From NCBI GenBank assembly GCA_029531795.1, contig JAPEIS010000001.1, positions 5,580,001 to 5,644,000 of the forward strand: a DNA stretch of 64,000 bases. Direction: 5' to 3'. The position numbers were made by a program, and so were the translations under genes. This DNA is from Sclerotinia nivalis. Taxonomy: Eukaryota > Ascomycota > Leotiomycetes > Helotiales > Sclerotiniaceae. The notes under the pieces are model-generated. The model did not search any database. It worked only from the letters and a program-made list of their open reading frames with translations, and was not told the DNA's origin. Below are positions 21,054-34,412 of this stretch, in pieces (position 1 is the stretch's first letter; every line of letters starts with the position of its first letter).

Positions 21054-23885
21054 TCAAGTATAAATCGTCTCAGTGATCGCATTAAAACTCAACCCCTCCT
21101 TCGCGAAATCAACCCCATCCATAAACAACAAGGGCATCTCGACCAACATTCCCTTGACTCTACTCAACACCTGCTTAACCTCCTCCACACCACCCGGAAA
21201 TTCCTCTTTAACCACATGACCATAAAGATATTTCGCAGGCTCTTTATCTTCTTCCTTCGTATCCTTTGGACTAGGGGATACAAAATACTGCTCGTAGAAT
21301 TCTTGATAATCATCCCAGTTTCTGACATTATCCGCGGGAATCGCATGGAATACTTTTGAGTAAACCTCAGTATTAGTTGCAGCGCGGCCGTTCCAAAGAT
21401 CAGTAAACTCGGGGGAGAATACATCTTGAACGGCGAGATCAAATTCGGAGCCCCAGTCGTAATCATTGGGATCTTTGTTGATAGGCATATAATTTGCATC
21501 CGGCTTGGTCCAATCCTGGGGTGCGACCATACCGAGATGTTTTCTGAAAAGTTGTCTGCGGAGCGAAGTAGCGTATCTGGCGGCTTGGAATTCCCGGCCG
21601 TTCATATATGAATCGACAGTATTGTTATCTTCAATCACGATGGCGATTTCAGAGTCATGGTTACCAAGCTGAGAGCGATCGTTGAGATTGGCGGATCCAC
21701 AGATTACGACGCGATCATCCGCGATGAGGAGTTTGGTGTGAATGTAGAGTTCTTCACTGACGAAGGCATCGAGTTCCGCTTCGGGAGTGCCGTTCCAAGG
21801 GATAGAGGTAATGGATGGTCCATTATCCATGTAGCACGTTGATACCGTGTCATATTCTTGCGAACGAGATGCGGCTCTTTGGTATTGGTCATACTCGTAA
21901 TTTTCTTGGCCTGGACGAGCACCAGTTTCTTCACCGTAACCGCCATATCCGGCACCAACAATATCATCGTGCTCTTTTCTAGCACTTTCGTAACTGACAC
22001 CACTTTCTTCCTCAGCTCGAGACATTGTAGTGCTATCGTTGAGTCTATCGTAGTTTCTCAAGTTGTAGAATCGGATGTACTCCTTTGGATCAGGTACTCC
22101 AGCATTAGCAACTGTTTCCATAATAGAGTTACCACCACGACAGATGGAATTATATTGATACTCCATGATTGCACGAGTCCCCAAGGCATCATCTCCCTTG
22201 AGATCACCAGCAAAAGCAGGTACGGCTGGCATGCAAACGATAATTTTATATTGCTCGCCATTTCGATAAGCACGAATGATTCTCTCTGCAATGGCAGCTC
22301 CGATTTTGTTATCGACAGGATGTTGTTCATCGGAACAGGCAGTGATGAAAAATTGATTCTCAATGTAGATAAAATGTTGACTACGATTGATAATCTCAAT
22401 GTAGGCATTGGCGATGGAGTGCTATCGTAATTAGTAAATTGCATGAATATATTATGATGGATTGAATTACCTCGGTGGCTACTCCATTGCTCCATTCAGT
22501 ACAACTTCTTACGAGTTGAATAGAAACACCATTTTGATCGCTTCCGGTACCCGAACTGCCTCCAAAGCCGCCAAAGAAGGTGCCTGCACGATGGATTGTG
22601 TCTGAAATTGCACCTTCTGTAGTTGAACCGACATTTGAACCATCTTCATTATAATATCCATCAGGAATTTCATTAGGAGTCAAAGACAATGCTGAGTATC
22701 TAGTATCTTCGGTATTGTATTTTTCTCTGAGAATAAAGTTCCATCTTTGGACAAAATGAGCTCGGAGATCCTCGACTTTGAAATGTTAGTTAATGTAATT
22801 ATTGGAGAGGTGCAAATATCAAAAGTATTGATATTTCAGGAAATTCACTTACCAACTGGTCCTGTCAATGACATGGACAAATCCTGCAACGGAAGTTAGA
22901 CCTTATCTCACAGCGCCACATTTGAAATTCAGTAATACATACCGACCAACCCATTCTAGAATACTTTGTACGATCAAGCTTGTTATCTTGCCAGTTTGAA
23001 ACGTCCTGGAAATCATATACTCTCGCGTTGTTGAAATCTTGACCAGGGAAGAGAATTTTATCCAAGTCACTTGGGTGAGCATCAGAAATTGGGTGCTGAT
23101 TTACATCCCATCTTCCAAAGCACAAATCGAGACCTCCCATAAAAGCGACTTTACTATCAATGAGACAAAGTTTTTCGTGGTGTGCCCAATACAAGATAAC
23201 ATCATTTCGAGCTCCATATAATGCCTTGATGCTATCTTCCGGAAGTTTGGCAAGATCGAAATCTTTCAAGCTGAAATTCTTCAAGTCGGTGAGGATTTCC
23301 GATTCAACGTGAATGCCACTTGGAATATGGTCAGGATGACGAAATACTGAGATATTGGGATGGACCTCTAAAGCTTTCTTAGTGTGCTCAGAGCATACTG
23401 AGATTATGATTAGTCCACGTGATATGTGGCCAGAAATGAGGATTAAACATACATGTCAACACCTTGGTAACCTCCTTGTAAATGATAATGTTAACTTTCA
23501 CGCCTCTCTCAGCGGCAGCCAAAAGCATGCGGTCAATTCTATATTCTTCATTTGCCGATGGAGGTCTTCTCAAGTAAAGTTCAGGAGTCAACCACCAATC
23601 CAGTATCCAGATACTCTCTTGGGCCTCTTCCAAGGCAACAGATATCGCCCACATATATGCACACCCATCGATGTGCCATTTAATATCATGGCCAGACCTT
23701 GGCGGAGCGAAACTGCCAAATCTGTTCTTATTTCCATGTATATGAAGTGCATGGCATGCCTCTCCGAGATGAGTGTGGCTATGTTTCTCGCCGTCTGAAA
23801 GGCCTACGATCTTGGAAAACTCCCTCTCGACTTCATTTACGAGACCGCCGATGGCAGATTCAGCTGCGTGGAAGAAATGAGACAT
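21054..23885 (-). CDS. phospholipase D
   Basis: Hydrolyses phosphatidylcholine to phosphatidic acid and choline. Five exons, 23885-23453, 23397-22943, 22883-22853 (a 31-nt micro-exon), 22775-22471 and 22421-21054, join in phase to 863 aa. Two HxKx4D motifs are intact: HHEKLCLID (about residues 217-225) followed by GGLDLCFGRWD, and HTKLLIADD (about 636) followed by GSANLNDRS. The EIINRSQHFIYIENQFF and IPWNGTPEAE blocks typical of eukaryotic PLD are present. There is no PX or PH domain at the N-terminus, so it is the short fungal PLD type and not the full Spo14 architecture. The start chosen is the first ATG in frame; an upstream in-frame TTG is ignored. A CACGTG lies within intron 1 and is probably fortuitous. 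Confidence 0.92.
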
Positions 23886-25470
23886 ATTGAGCAATATTTA
23901 GTACCTGAATGATGATTTGAAGGAAGCTTTGAGGATGAGCTTGGTTTATATAGATACGAAAGTGTAATTACTCGTAGCTATAGTGGGGTTTCGTGGGCTG
24001 GTGGAGTGATTTTGGTGGGGTAGCTCAATACCTTCAACCTATGAAGTTGGTGAATGTACACCGTCGATATGGGCGGCAATGCTGTCAGTGAATCTGATTG
24101 TAACAAGTCTCTGTCAATGTTCATCAAATTGTGGGTTTTTGTTACTTATTATGTGTCTGTCAGTCAAGAAGAGAGATCTACGGAGTGTGTTTGATCGGTA
24201 CTCACTTTGTTTCACGTATAACTTTTGGCTGATACGAGACGTTACGATGTGGACCCTGCAGCTGGAATATGTGCATTGCCGTGCCATTCGTTGGCATAAC
24301 CATGCTGTAGGGTTCAAGAAGCTTTTGGTCTATCCGTATGATTGGTTCAAGTGGAACGTTGTCCAAGTGAGGTATATTCTTATTCGTAGCTGATGCATGA
24401 CATGACAGCTCAGCTGCAAATCCAGTGAAGCCCGGATGGATCCAGACATGTATGTGCAGTAACAGCAATACTGCGTTTGCATGAGAAACCAATTTACGCC
24501 GGATTTTCTAGTATTGTACAAAACCCCGAGTAAAGAACCCTCCTTACTTTGATCCGGCTTTCCTAAGTACCAGATATTCCGGAAACGCTGTCTATGCAGA
24601 TTTCCCCATTAAAAATCGTGAGTACTTGAGCCGGAGGAAACGATAACATTGGTTCTTAGCAGCGGCGGCGACGATTTTATAATGTCGGATTCTTGGTACC
24701 TGGAAGTACATCAACTTCCCTTCTGAACAACAGTTGTAGGAATTTGGTGGTGGGACAATAGGAAAGGTCCCTGGAAGCTCCGTACAGTTCAAAGTCATCA
24801 AATTGCCAACTCCGGTATCACTACTTGTCGTGATTTGACTTCACAAAGATATATCGAATAAATGCGCTTCCATCGATGCGGTTGTATTGATGTGGCACTC
24901 TTATATTCTTATATCTGCCTGGTCTCGAGCATTGTTTGTCAATTGATATAACATGGCGGAGGAGTCTTTGTTTTTATGCTGTCTCAATGAAATCTCTACC
25001 TCTTGAAGATGTAAGATCTCATTGCGCTCGAATGTAGTGAAATATAATATATTGATAGTTGTGTTCTCGAACTTGTCGTCTGTATGTTTGGGGCATATTT
25101 GCTAAAACACGCTACCATATTCTCCGATGTAGGCAGGTACATGCCTATAAGCGATCCAAACCTAGGCTTTCCTTTCATCCTAACTTGACTTGCCTCCACA
25201 AGAATACATAAGTAACAAGATTTAACCAGACACATTCTTTGCAGCAACTAAACATCTCAACCATATCATCTGGATTGAGCAGCCAAATTCGTCAAAACTC
25301 CATGGCTTTATAAGTCTTTCCACTATGTTCACGAAAATAATCACGTGGTAATGTGCTATTTTATTTATTCTGCAACAGCGAGAAGAACGATAGCATAGGA
25401 CGAATATAATTGTTCTCCTGCATCATTTCTAATACCCAGCCTATCGTCACAGCCTTCATTCTTACCAGCC
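23886..25470. other. intergenic region, PLD promoter to GMC oxidoreductase 3' end
   Basis: 1.6 kb without a recognisable gene. Several 60-100 aa frames on both strands have no domain and overlap each other. It contains the promoter of the PLD gene (next to 23886) and the 3' UTR of the GMC gene. Confidence 0.5.
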
Positions 25471-27745
25471 TCAAAATCGATATGTCTTCTTGATCGCATC
25501 GGCAGCTCGCTCGGCCATTGCATACACCGTAACCTGCAAATGTGCAGCCTGTATCATCGGAAACGTACCCGCATCAACAACTCTCAAATTCTTAACTCCA
25601 TAAACCTTAAAATTGGAGTCCACGACTCCTCCAAGTTGTCTTTTCATCATCGATGTAGTACCACTGGGATGATATGTCGAACCAATAGTCGAACGAATCC
25701 ATGCCTCAAAGTCCGACTCTGTTTGCACAGCTGGACCAGGAATTGTCTCAACTGGTGATAGCGGTGCAAATGTTGGAGTGTTTATTATTGTACGTGCATA
25801 TCTAGCCGCAGCACTCAGCAAAAGAAGATCCGTCTGATGCGATAGAAATCCCGGGTTTGCTGATGGTGGAGTAAAAGGGTCTGTGGAAGTAATCGCTACT
25901 GTACCACGAGAGAAAGGATGTTGAAGAATTGCATATACTGACCCATCAACAAATATGAATTCCATAATTGGAACATTATTTGATGGGAGATCTCGAGTGA
26001 GAATTCTGTATTGTGCCTCATAGCCCAACAAGACAGACCGGTCAGTGTCGGGTGACAAATATGATGCCGGAGTGATAGATGAAGCGGAAGACACGATGTG
26101 TGAAGTTGTGTTGGTGAAAGAGGGAGTTCCAAGAAAGGCAAATGCGTTCAACCCTTCAGTGGAATATGGACCTGTACTACTTGGTTAAAGCTGGTCTCGA
26201 ATACTCTAATACGCTTTACCTACCTGTCCTATTGAATCTGTACAATGCGAGCATTTCAGCATTGAAAGTCGCATTGCTAGTCAGATTATTCGCGCTGAGA
26301 GCAATGTTCACTAATAAGCCAATCAGTTGATGTTGTCCTCAGATTTGGGCATGTCAACGCACAGCTAGTGACGGATGCGAGCAACGGGTGATCTTGAAAG
26401 TTTGCTCCAACCCCTGGCAAGTTTACCACAGTGTTTATGCCGAGCTTTTTAAGCAAAAAGGGATCTCCGATTCCAGATAGTTGAAGCAGCTGGGGCGAAT
26501 GTATAGCACCAGCTGCGAGAATGACCTCCCTTTTCGCTAGTACAGTCGACTTCGTTGAGTTAGAACCAGCGGCATACTATGTTCAAAGTCAGAGAATTGT
26601 TTAAAGGGATTATCGGTAAACACTTACCTCCACACCAATAATTGAAACTCCTCCGTTGTTTGATTTAGTGATCAATTTCGTTGCCTGATGTCCAGTCAAA
26701 AGGTGTAAATTTGTTCGATTACTTGCACTGTTCCAATAAGCAGTTCTAGAATTCGATCGCGTCTTGGTATCGGGATCAAGTGACTGTGGATTCCACAAAG
26801 CACCATTTGCATCTCCATTCAGAGAATCGAATACTTTGCGGATCCCAAGGAATTTCATGGCAGCAAAGAAGTATTCTAGCAATGGGGTTAACAGGCATAA
26901 ATTTGGTTAAATTCCTTGGAATATACTAACTGTTAGACGGCCAATAAAAGGTTGGATAGCTTGAATGAACCTGTCCAAAGATCAGTCAGTGTCACAACGA
27001 TTGGTAAATGGTTTATTACATAACCGTTGTATCCGTGTGCTGTAGGATCGGTTTGTATGTCCCATTCTTTTGCGATTTCGGGTGCGGGTGGTGTGAAATT
27101 GGTTAACTATTTGACAAGGAATGAGTCCATTTAGTTCTTAAGTTCCATAGAAAGACGTTACCTTTTTAAAATATGGAAACAGATCATTCCAACCAACTCC
27201 ACCCACTTCTAGCCAGCGATCATAATCTACTTTTCCAGCAATATCAAAAACCATCTTGTTTAAGCAAGAGCCTCCACCTACTACCTTGCCCAATGGTATA
27301 GCGATTGATCGATCGTCCGCGGCTAGCTCCGGAGAGTAGGTTAAGTTCCAATCATACTTTGTTCCTATCGCTCCATTGCCGATTCCTGCGAAAAGCGGCA
27401 CACATATGAAATCTTCCCCTTGATCACTTCACACTCGTTAGACGGGAGATAAAAAATTTCCATGTACATACTCACAGTTCACCAGCTTCGATAATGAGGA
27501 CGGTCGTTGCTGTCGATAATAAGTTTCTGTTAAAATCATCGAATCAAGTGATTCTGACCTGTATTTTCAGATAACCTATTTCCTACAACGAGCCCACTTG
27601 TGCCTCCGCCCACTATAATGAAGTCATAGCTAGCTAACAGTCCAGTATCACGACCAACTATCTTTCCACCGAGCGGTGCTGCATGAGAAATAATTGATAG
27701 CACGGATAATGATAATATCGAAAAAATTGAGAATAAAGACATCAT
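25471..27745 (-). CDS. secreted GMC oxidoreductase (FAD-dependent)
   Basis: An extracellular FAD oxidase or dehydrogenase of the glucose-methanol-choline family (aryl-alcohol oxidase/glucose dehydrogenase-like). Nine exons, 27745-27559, 27509-27476, 27426-27162, 27106-27020, 26970-26931, 26875-26628, 26576-26363, 26310-26224 and 26171-25471, join in phase to 620 aa. Residues 1-23 form a signal peptide. The FAD-binding fold is [18 protein letters not shown] (GxGxxG at 46-51) followed by [11 protein letters not shown] signatures follow: [22 protein letters not shown] and [15 protein letters not shown]. The active-site end has YHPSGTTSM with the catalytic His and a second His in [18 protein letters not shown]. 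Many NxS/T sites fit secretion. Substrate is not predictable. It lies head-to-tail with the MDR gene at 28200-29677. Confidence 0.88.
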
Positions 27746-28199
27746 GGAAGAATATGTACGCAATAACAGTATAACACTTCAATGGTCGCACCTAGAGCTA
27801 AAGGGCGAATATCAACTTAAATATTTTAGGGCAAGCGGAAATCTTCACCTGAGGTTACATTGCCAAGTCAAGCCTACATGCAGCTCTCCTTATCTCAACT
27901 TCATCCGGGCCGCAGTAAGTCTGAAGACTGAATTTCATTGGCAGACAGATTTCTCAAAAGAGTATGTGAGCTACGGACAAACTAATTATTCACAAATTGC
28001 AGAACACTAAACTTCCCAGAATGGGTTGAGAGGATATATTTCAATACGCCCGTGCTGACATATCCCGTCACGCAGATACAGGGGGCGGCTTATCTAGTCA
28101 AGTAAGTCTCCATTGCAGAAAAAGACTCTACCTGAAGGCCAATAAATCCCATAATATAATTACCAGACTGGGAGATACGCATGACCCGTTTCCGCGGCA
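27746..28199. other. intergenic spacer, GMC promoter / MDR 3' end
   Basis: 454 bp between two genes on the minus strand; it must serve as the MDR terminator and GMC promoter. No further gene seen. Confidence 0.5.
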
Positions 28200-29677
28200 T
28201 TACAAATCCTGCAACTTCACCAGAATCTTCTTTCCTCCAATGCCATTTTTCGTCAGAAGATCAACGCCAAAGCTCACCCCTGCAAATCCAGTCGCGACTA
28301 TCTCTCCATCATTTGGCTCTAGTAATCCTTTCCAGAGGAGGCTTTCGAGTCTCGGGATTAGCTTCTCTACAGCGCGGTTTACGGCTTCACCTGCTGGTTC
28401 TCCGTATTTGCCAATCTGTCCGAGGTGGACGTGGTAGATGCTGATGTCCTTTTGTTCTTCGATTGTATCCCTATTTCTAGTTGTTAGCTCGGATCAATTT
28501 GCCGATTGCGGGAGGTATTTTCATACCAATTATTTGTAGTTGAGAATGTTTTCTTTTGTGTTTTGGCCGATGACTTAGTTTTCAAAGCTGCTAGGGCTAC
28601 GGCGGAACTCGCAGCTGAAGCATCGAATATGCCGGCAAAGTCTCCTAATGTAATCGATTCGATTTCAGATAATTGGTTTTCGGTAGATTGTTTATAGTCG
28701 AAGGTAGCATCTGCGCCGGCAAATTTGGCAACCTAGACAGATAAGTTAGTTGCTACTCATAGCTCATCAGAAACAAAGAATAACTGTACGGAACTTACCT
28801 CAACACTAGACTGTGAGCACGAAGCGAGGACTTGGTACCCAGATAGTTTTGCAAGCTAGATTGCATCAATATCACTTTATAAAGACTTCATTGTAGGAAA
28901 TCTGACCTTGATACCATATTGCCCAACAGTCGATGCACCTCCTAAAACAATAAACCATTCTGGTTGATTTTCCCGGGAGGCAGGATACATGATATCGTTT
29001 CCTTCGTCCAGACATATCGCGGCTGTCTATAAGATCCGTAGTCAGTATTCATCATCCACACCCAAACACAAAAACCATCGATTAAAAGGAGATCTTCTCA
29101 CCAATAGGCCCACCCCAATCGTGGCAGCGTCTTCTACCGAAACCTTTTCCGGCCTCTTAAACGCCAATTTCTCATCCATCAAATGCTATATAATCAAACG
29201 ATCATTAGCCTCTTGCATTCAGCTCACATCACCTCACCGCAAAACATCAAATACCAAGTGTAATATATAAACTCTCAACATACAAACTCCTGAAAGGTGC
29301 CATACCCCGCCACACCCGTCCTCGCACACCCAAAAACCCCATCTCCCACTCTGAATTTCGTGACTTCAGGGCCCGTCTCAACAACAACACCGGAAGCATC
29401 ACAGCCAAGAACGATAGGATAATTAGGGATGAGGAGACCGGTTGTACGCATTAGGTTGTCCCTTCATTATTGTCTTAGTCGATGAGATTCAACTGGAGTC
29501 AATTCGGGAAGGAGGAAGAGGTTTAGGGAGTTATAAGAGGTGCGAGAGAACTTACAAGGGATTAATACCCGTAACGAGCGATTTAACTAAAATCTGATGT
29601 TTGCCCGGAACGGGTTTCTCGAGATCATCGACGACTTGCCAGGGAGCATTGGGGCTTGTGATTATTACACCTTTCAT
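28200..29677 (-). CDS. medium-chain dehydrogenase/reductase (zinc-type ADH / quinone oxidoreductase-like)
   Basis: A probable NADPH-dependent reductase of enoyl-reductase or quinone-reductase type in the cytosol. Seven exons, 29677-29556, 29461-29284, 29185-29102, 29026-28907, 28855-28799, 28732-28527 and 28470-28200, join in phase to 345 aa. The N-terminal GroES-like domain reads VPGKHQILVKSLVTGINPLD, then YPIVLGCDASGVVVETG and VGDGVFGC. The Rossmann part has VLGGASTVGQYGIKLAKLSGYQVLASCS, matching the GxxxxVG nucleotide-binding turn. Structural-zinc cysteines of classic ADHs are not evident, so it is best placed with zinc-free fungal enoyl reductases (trans-acting ER / LovC-like) or toxD-like proteins. 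Its 3' neighbour is a secreted GMC oxidase on the same strand. Substrate unknown. Confidence 0.85.
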
Positions 29678-31975
29678 TTTTTATGTAGTTCAATTAAATT
29701 TCTTCACGATTAAAAGAGTTGGGAATGATTGAAGATTTGAGAATTATTTTCAAACAACGATTTTAATAGTAAGAGCGTGTATGAAGAGCTCCAACAAAAA
29801 TCGTTCAATTGTTGAAGATTATGGTTCGATATAAAATGGTCAGGTAAAGTTAATTTTGGTGCTTACCCCTCCTTTGTTACATTTACCCCTCATTTAAGCT
29901 TCCACCAACGAGGCTGGGAGTTGTGCTATTTACGCGACGGGCTTTTTTGCGGCCAATGGCATGTTGGGATTTCAGCCTTTGAGGAATTTTCAATGAAGTT
30001 TGATGCGTTACATTTAGGAGTTATGGAAGTTGTTGGGTTGGCTGGATGCTGGTGCTCAGATCACCCATTTACCACTTTGGGATAGCTTGTAGGTGGGAAA
30101 TATGAGGTGACCAATGAGGATATTATAGGTAGGATGGTATCGTATGTTCGAAGTTTCGATGGACTTTGTACTATTGCTGGGGGTTATATTGGAGTATATT
30201 CCCTTGTCACACATCATTTAGGCAATTCGACGGTATTTCAGGAGAGCAATGGCGCGTCTATAGTCGTATATTCAATATACTATACCTTTGCAACTTTTAC
30301 TTACCTCCAATTTCTCGAATTTCGGACTTTTTCCATCTTGTCCCTTCAATTACCGGGACATTCCTATGCGGTATGAATCACGTCTCTTAACTAAGGCTAG
30401 CACTTTCTCGCCCTAGAAAACATCAGCGGCAAATATACTATCAACTTGTGAAGGTAGGAGAATATTCCGCGCTTAATACGTCGCTTAAGCCCAGAATAGC
30501 AGATACTAGACCTTTCCTCAACATGCAACATAAACTCTTCTCGAGTAAAATTGGGCAGAGAGTGAATCGGAGATAGATCAGACGAACAGATGCTAAACTA
30601 GACAGACAGTATAAAAAGTGAAAAGTTCGACCGATGAGTGCCAATTACATGAGGATTGAGGTAGATGCAGGGTAAGATGAGAGAACTATTTAATTCGAAT
30701 GAATAATATTAGACACTAAATATTTTGGAGACGTGCAAGATAAGACTTTTTAATAGCATGGGAGAAGAATGAGAGGGAGGTGAAAGTGATGTGATAGTGA
30801 AAGAAAAGTATAGATTTTCAATGAATGAAGAGTTGGGGAAGGTGGAGGTATTGAGATAAGTGTATAAAAGTTTAAGAATGATCGTGAAAGCATTATGAGA
30901 TAAATATCTAATCCGACAAGGCGGGAGAATCCCCCTCTCCAAAATAAACAAAGCTTCAAGTACTCGCCCAATCTGCTGAGACAATAGTGTAGCATACAAC
31001 CCTTAGTATCCTCACGAAACAAAATCAATACAATATACGAATACTCATCTAATTTTCACGAACACAACAGCCAATAAATAATGCCAAGTTGAACGTGAAC
31101 CTCAGCAAATTAGATGAACATCTATCTAGTTCTGTTTCCATACGTATTCTTACAATACAAGAAATTTGTCTAACAAAATAAACAAAAAGAAAAAAGAAAA
31201 AAGTGAAGAAGACAAAATTAGAATGAATATTAGGCGAAAGACTCCAGACATTAGATGGATGAATAGGCGACGTCTAGCTTTTACAGACGCGTAAGTTGCA
31301 ACCAAGCTATTTTGCCAAGCAGAATAGTGAATACCAGAACAGCACCATTTCTATATCCCGTTCAATGGCATTCACTGATTCCATTCGTCTCACTTGATAA
31401 AAATCATTGCAGAAACTTCTATTCCGCAATTAAGCGCTGTGCAATATTCAGTGCCTCAAGATGTGAAGTTAGGAACACATTGTCTGTTCGCCATGAAAGT
31501 GTACATTAGTTGTGCATGATCTTGTTCTGTTTTACTCGGGTATATCTGATAGCACATGATGATGACTTGACTTCGTACAGGTCTCCGCACTAACTTGATA
31601 CCTGAGTGCTTTAGCTCATTAAAGTAGAGTATGAAGCGATAAAGCTAGTTGGAGACTTCAATGTACAGCTATTATGCCACATGACGACTTCAAGATATGG
31701 TTCTCGTGACTGCAAGAGATTTAGAAATCCGCGTCGCATTAAGCAGGAGGCACTATCTCTCGAAAATGGTGTCTTATTGAATTTCTATATACAATTAACA
31801 TCTTACTAATATATCAACTGCGTATCTGAAATTCTACAACTTCATTATGTAGCCCGATTAGAACCTCCGTTATGTTCATCTTTGATTTCATTTGTTCGTT
31901 TCGCTCATCCATCAACAAGTGTCTTATGATTCTGAATCAAATCTTCCCCTGATTTCGATTTTCGGCTACTTCGTC
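29678..31975. other. intergenic region
   Basis: 2.3 kb with no supported gene. Small frames at 30107-30390 and 30709-31028 lack any domain and are of AT-rich chance type. It holds the MDR promoter on the left and the PQ-loop gene 3' UTR on the right. Confidence 0.5.
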
Positions 31976-32896
31976 TCATGATAACCGAGCATCTTTCTCC
32001 CCGAGTGGCGTCCTATAGCCATCATTCTTCTTATTCCCATCCCCATCTCCATACATCCAAAATTGCACACCCAGGAACAAATCGCAACACATCTGGAACA
32101 TGCCACAAAGTTTGAAAGCCCATGGTATAGCACTTGTAGCAGTAAAAAACCAGAACATCTTCATTATATCACCAGCAATCCAGCTAGCCATGACTGAAAA
32201 GCGGAAACCTTTGCACGATCGAGATTTGTGGTTGGCAATGATTTGTGGAATTGGAAGTGTTGCTTCTACACCGAGACCAATGTAGCCGATTGCGTCGGAG
32301 TAGATGGAATAGAACCATGGAGCTGGAGAGAGGATCAATTCGCATGCGATGAGGGCTATGAATAAGTAAAGGAGGAACTGCCAATAACTGCGCGTTTGTT
32401 CGTTAGCATTTCGAAAGATTTTTGCAAAAAAAGAAAACAATTAAAACAAATGCATACGGTTTCGGGGAACGCCATTGCCAGAAGTTATATGGCCTTGACA
32501 CTCCAAAATCTCCTTCCCTATGCCCAGCGAATGGCAGGGCAGCATCTCCCCCTTTTGACGACGGTGACGGTCGATGATCGAGCGCAACTTTCAACAGCAT
32601 AGTCTGCATCGTAATCATAATGAATGACTGTATCAACAAGGAGGTATCGAATTGGGCCCCAGGATAGTAGAAAATTCTACAATGAAGAAGATTAGCACCG
32701 AGTTTCCCAACGCTCATTACAATACGGCATACCTCAAAAACGACGCAACGAGCATAATCAAGGGAATATCTAAAGAAAACCCCGCGCTAGATTTGCTCCG
32801 ATGTATCGAGTATGTCTGATCCGCATATGAAGTTATGGGAGATATTATGATAAACATAGGGGCTATGTAGCCAGTGATGAATGAAATGAGGCCCAT
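31976..32896 (-). CDS. PQ-loop repeat membrane protein (ANY1/CFS1, SLC66A2-like)
   Basis: A multi-pass endomembrane protein; the yeast counterpart Any1 (Cfs1) influences phospholipid flipping in Golgi/endosomes. Three exons, 32896-32733, 32676-32458 and 32387-31976, join in phase to 264 aa. There are two PQ-loop-like repeats: ISPITSYADQTYSIHRSKSSAGFS near residue 17 and ATLPIPQIIANHKSRSCKGFR in the last exon, each followed by hydrophobic helices. About seven TM helices are expected. A possible 5' extension exists: the frame stays open for 31 codons upstream but contains no ATG, and a ttgtcag acceptor-like site precedes it, so an additional upstream exon cannot be excluded. The function is inferred from the family only. 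Confidence 0.82.
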
Positions 32897-33302
32897 TTTG
32901 AGGGAATCGGTTTTGGCTTCAAGCCAGGACTGACAAATATGAGTAGATTCTATAGTACAAATTCCATAGAAACTGAAAAGATGTTCCAAAATGACAATTG
33001 GAAAGAAATGAGTTAAACGTTCAAAGTAACTTGTTCTATAATTATTTCTAGATAATAGATTCGAAGATTGATTCTCATGTCGGTACTTATTTTATCCGTA
33101 ACCCGATGTTCGTCCGACACAGTTCCAATTGGCTTTCTGATAAGATAAGGAATAAGGTCATCCCTCCACCGGTTGCGATGGTAACAATGTCAACAAGAGG
33201 GGAAGTAAGGAAATGTTTCATGCCACCACTGCTCTTCATACGATAATATCTCTGCCAAATTACTTCCTTTACTACAATTGCATTCCATAATCATAGAACC
33301 TA
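32897..33302. other. divergent promoter of PQ-loop and GRF genes
   Basis: About 400 bp between two divergent genes; no other gene seen. Confidence 0.5.
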
Positions 33303-34412
33303 ATGTATAGTCTATTTAATTCACCTCAAAAGCGCAAAAGCGCATCACCTTCTAAAGTTGCTCTCAATGGACTCTTTTCTGATGGAAATTGGCAATGTAA
33401 ATACTCCAGAACAATATGTCCATTTATCTTTTAGGCTAACACATAACGGATAGGCAACTGCAATCCGAGATTACCAGCCGTAAAATTTCAAGTTAAGAAA
33501 GAAGGGCCAAATAAAGGTCGATGGTTCTACACATGTCAAGAACCAAAGGAGACTACATGCGGATTCTTTCTATGGGATGATAAAGCCAAGGGCAGAGAGG
33601 TGGGCGCAGTGTTAAACAATACAAGAACAGAACCTCATATGCCCGACTCGCGCGAACTTGTAACTCCATCGAAAGATAAAAGGACTTTGGAGGGACATGC
33701 GATGGCTAGCAATAAATGGCTTGAAGATCTTGGAAAGAAGGAAGATGATGAATTTGGCGCATGGCCCTTAACTCGAGAGGATGAGGAGAAAGTGGTTAAG
33801 ACGGTTGAGAGGACAGACCCTGGAAGTTTTCCAGAGACTCCAAGAAAGGGGATGGATAGTAGGACAGCAACACCTGGAAGCAAAAGGAAACGAGGCGAAG
33901 AAGAGAGTAATGGCGCTAGTATGTATCCTACGCCTGCGACAAAAGGTACGCGAGATGAAGATGTCTTCGGCACCCCATCCACAAGCCGTAAAAGATTGAA
34001 TGGTGGTATATGGGATGGGAATGAACGATCTGCTCTGTTTAGTCCATCGGAAACGCCTTCTCCCATGCGATTCAAGAACGTTACAATGGGTCCACCTCCA
34101 AAATTTATCGCCTCTCCTTCCAAGAGCAGTACAGGGGATCCGCAACAAAGTTACGATATGACCGAAGAGATTATGGATCTTCTAAAGGATCAACATATCG
34201 ACGAAGAAGTCGACGTCAAATTACGCCAAAAGTTAACCAGACATGCGCTTAAAATATCCGGCATTGTGAAGGGTAGGGATATCACCCGAGTGGCTCTCAA
34301 AAGCAAAGATACGAAAATCGCAGAGCTTCAACAACGAATTACCGCTCTGGAACATAAACATGATATGGATCAAGCGGTGATCAAGCGGCTCAGAGATCAG
34401 AATGCTGGATAG
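33303..34412 (+). CDS. GRF-type zinc-finger protein
   Basis: Two exons, 33303-33396 and 33454-34412, separated by a gtaaat..tag intron, give 350 aa. The splice restores a zf-GRF domain at residues 32-72: CNCNPRLPAVKFQV..., then NKGRWFYTCQ and TTCGFFLWDD, with the CxC...C...C metal ligands and the GR-F signature. This finger binds single-stranded DNA or RNA in proteins such as APE2, TOP3A and NEIL3. Here it sits alone at the N-terminus. The middle (about 90-260) is disordered and rich in SP/TP motifs (ATPGSKRKRG is a possible nuclear signal). The C-terminus ends in a coiled coil (ALKSKDTKIAELQQRITALEHKH). A nuclear role in DNA metabolism is inferred; no enzymatic domain is present. Confidence 0.85.

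Noticed and set aside
30107..31028. Small frames in the interval before the PQ-loop gene
   Set aside because: No domain and no conserved-looking sequence in any frame.
33635..34148. Long minus-strand frames over the GRF gene
   Set aside because: Antisense shadows of a clear zf-GRF coding exon.
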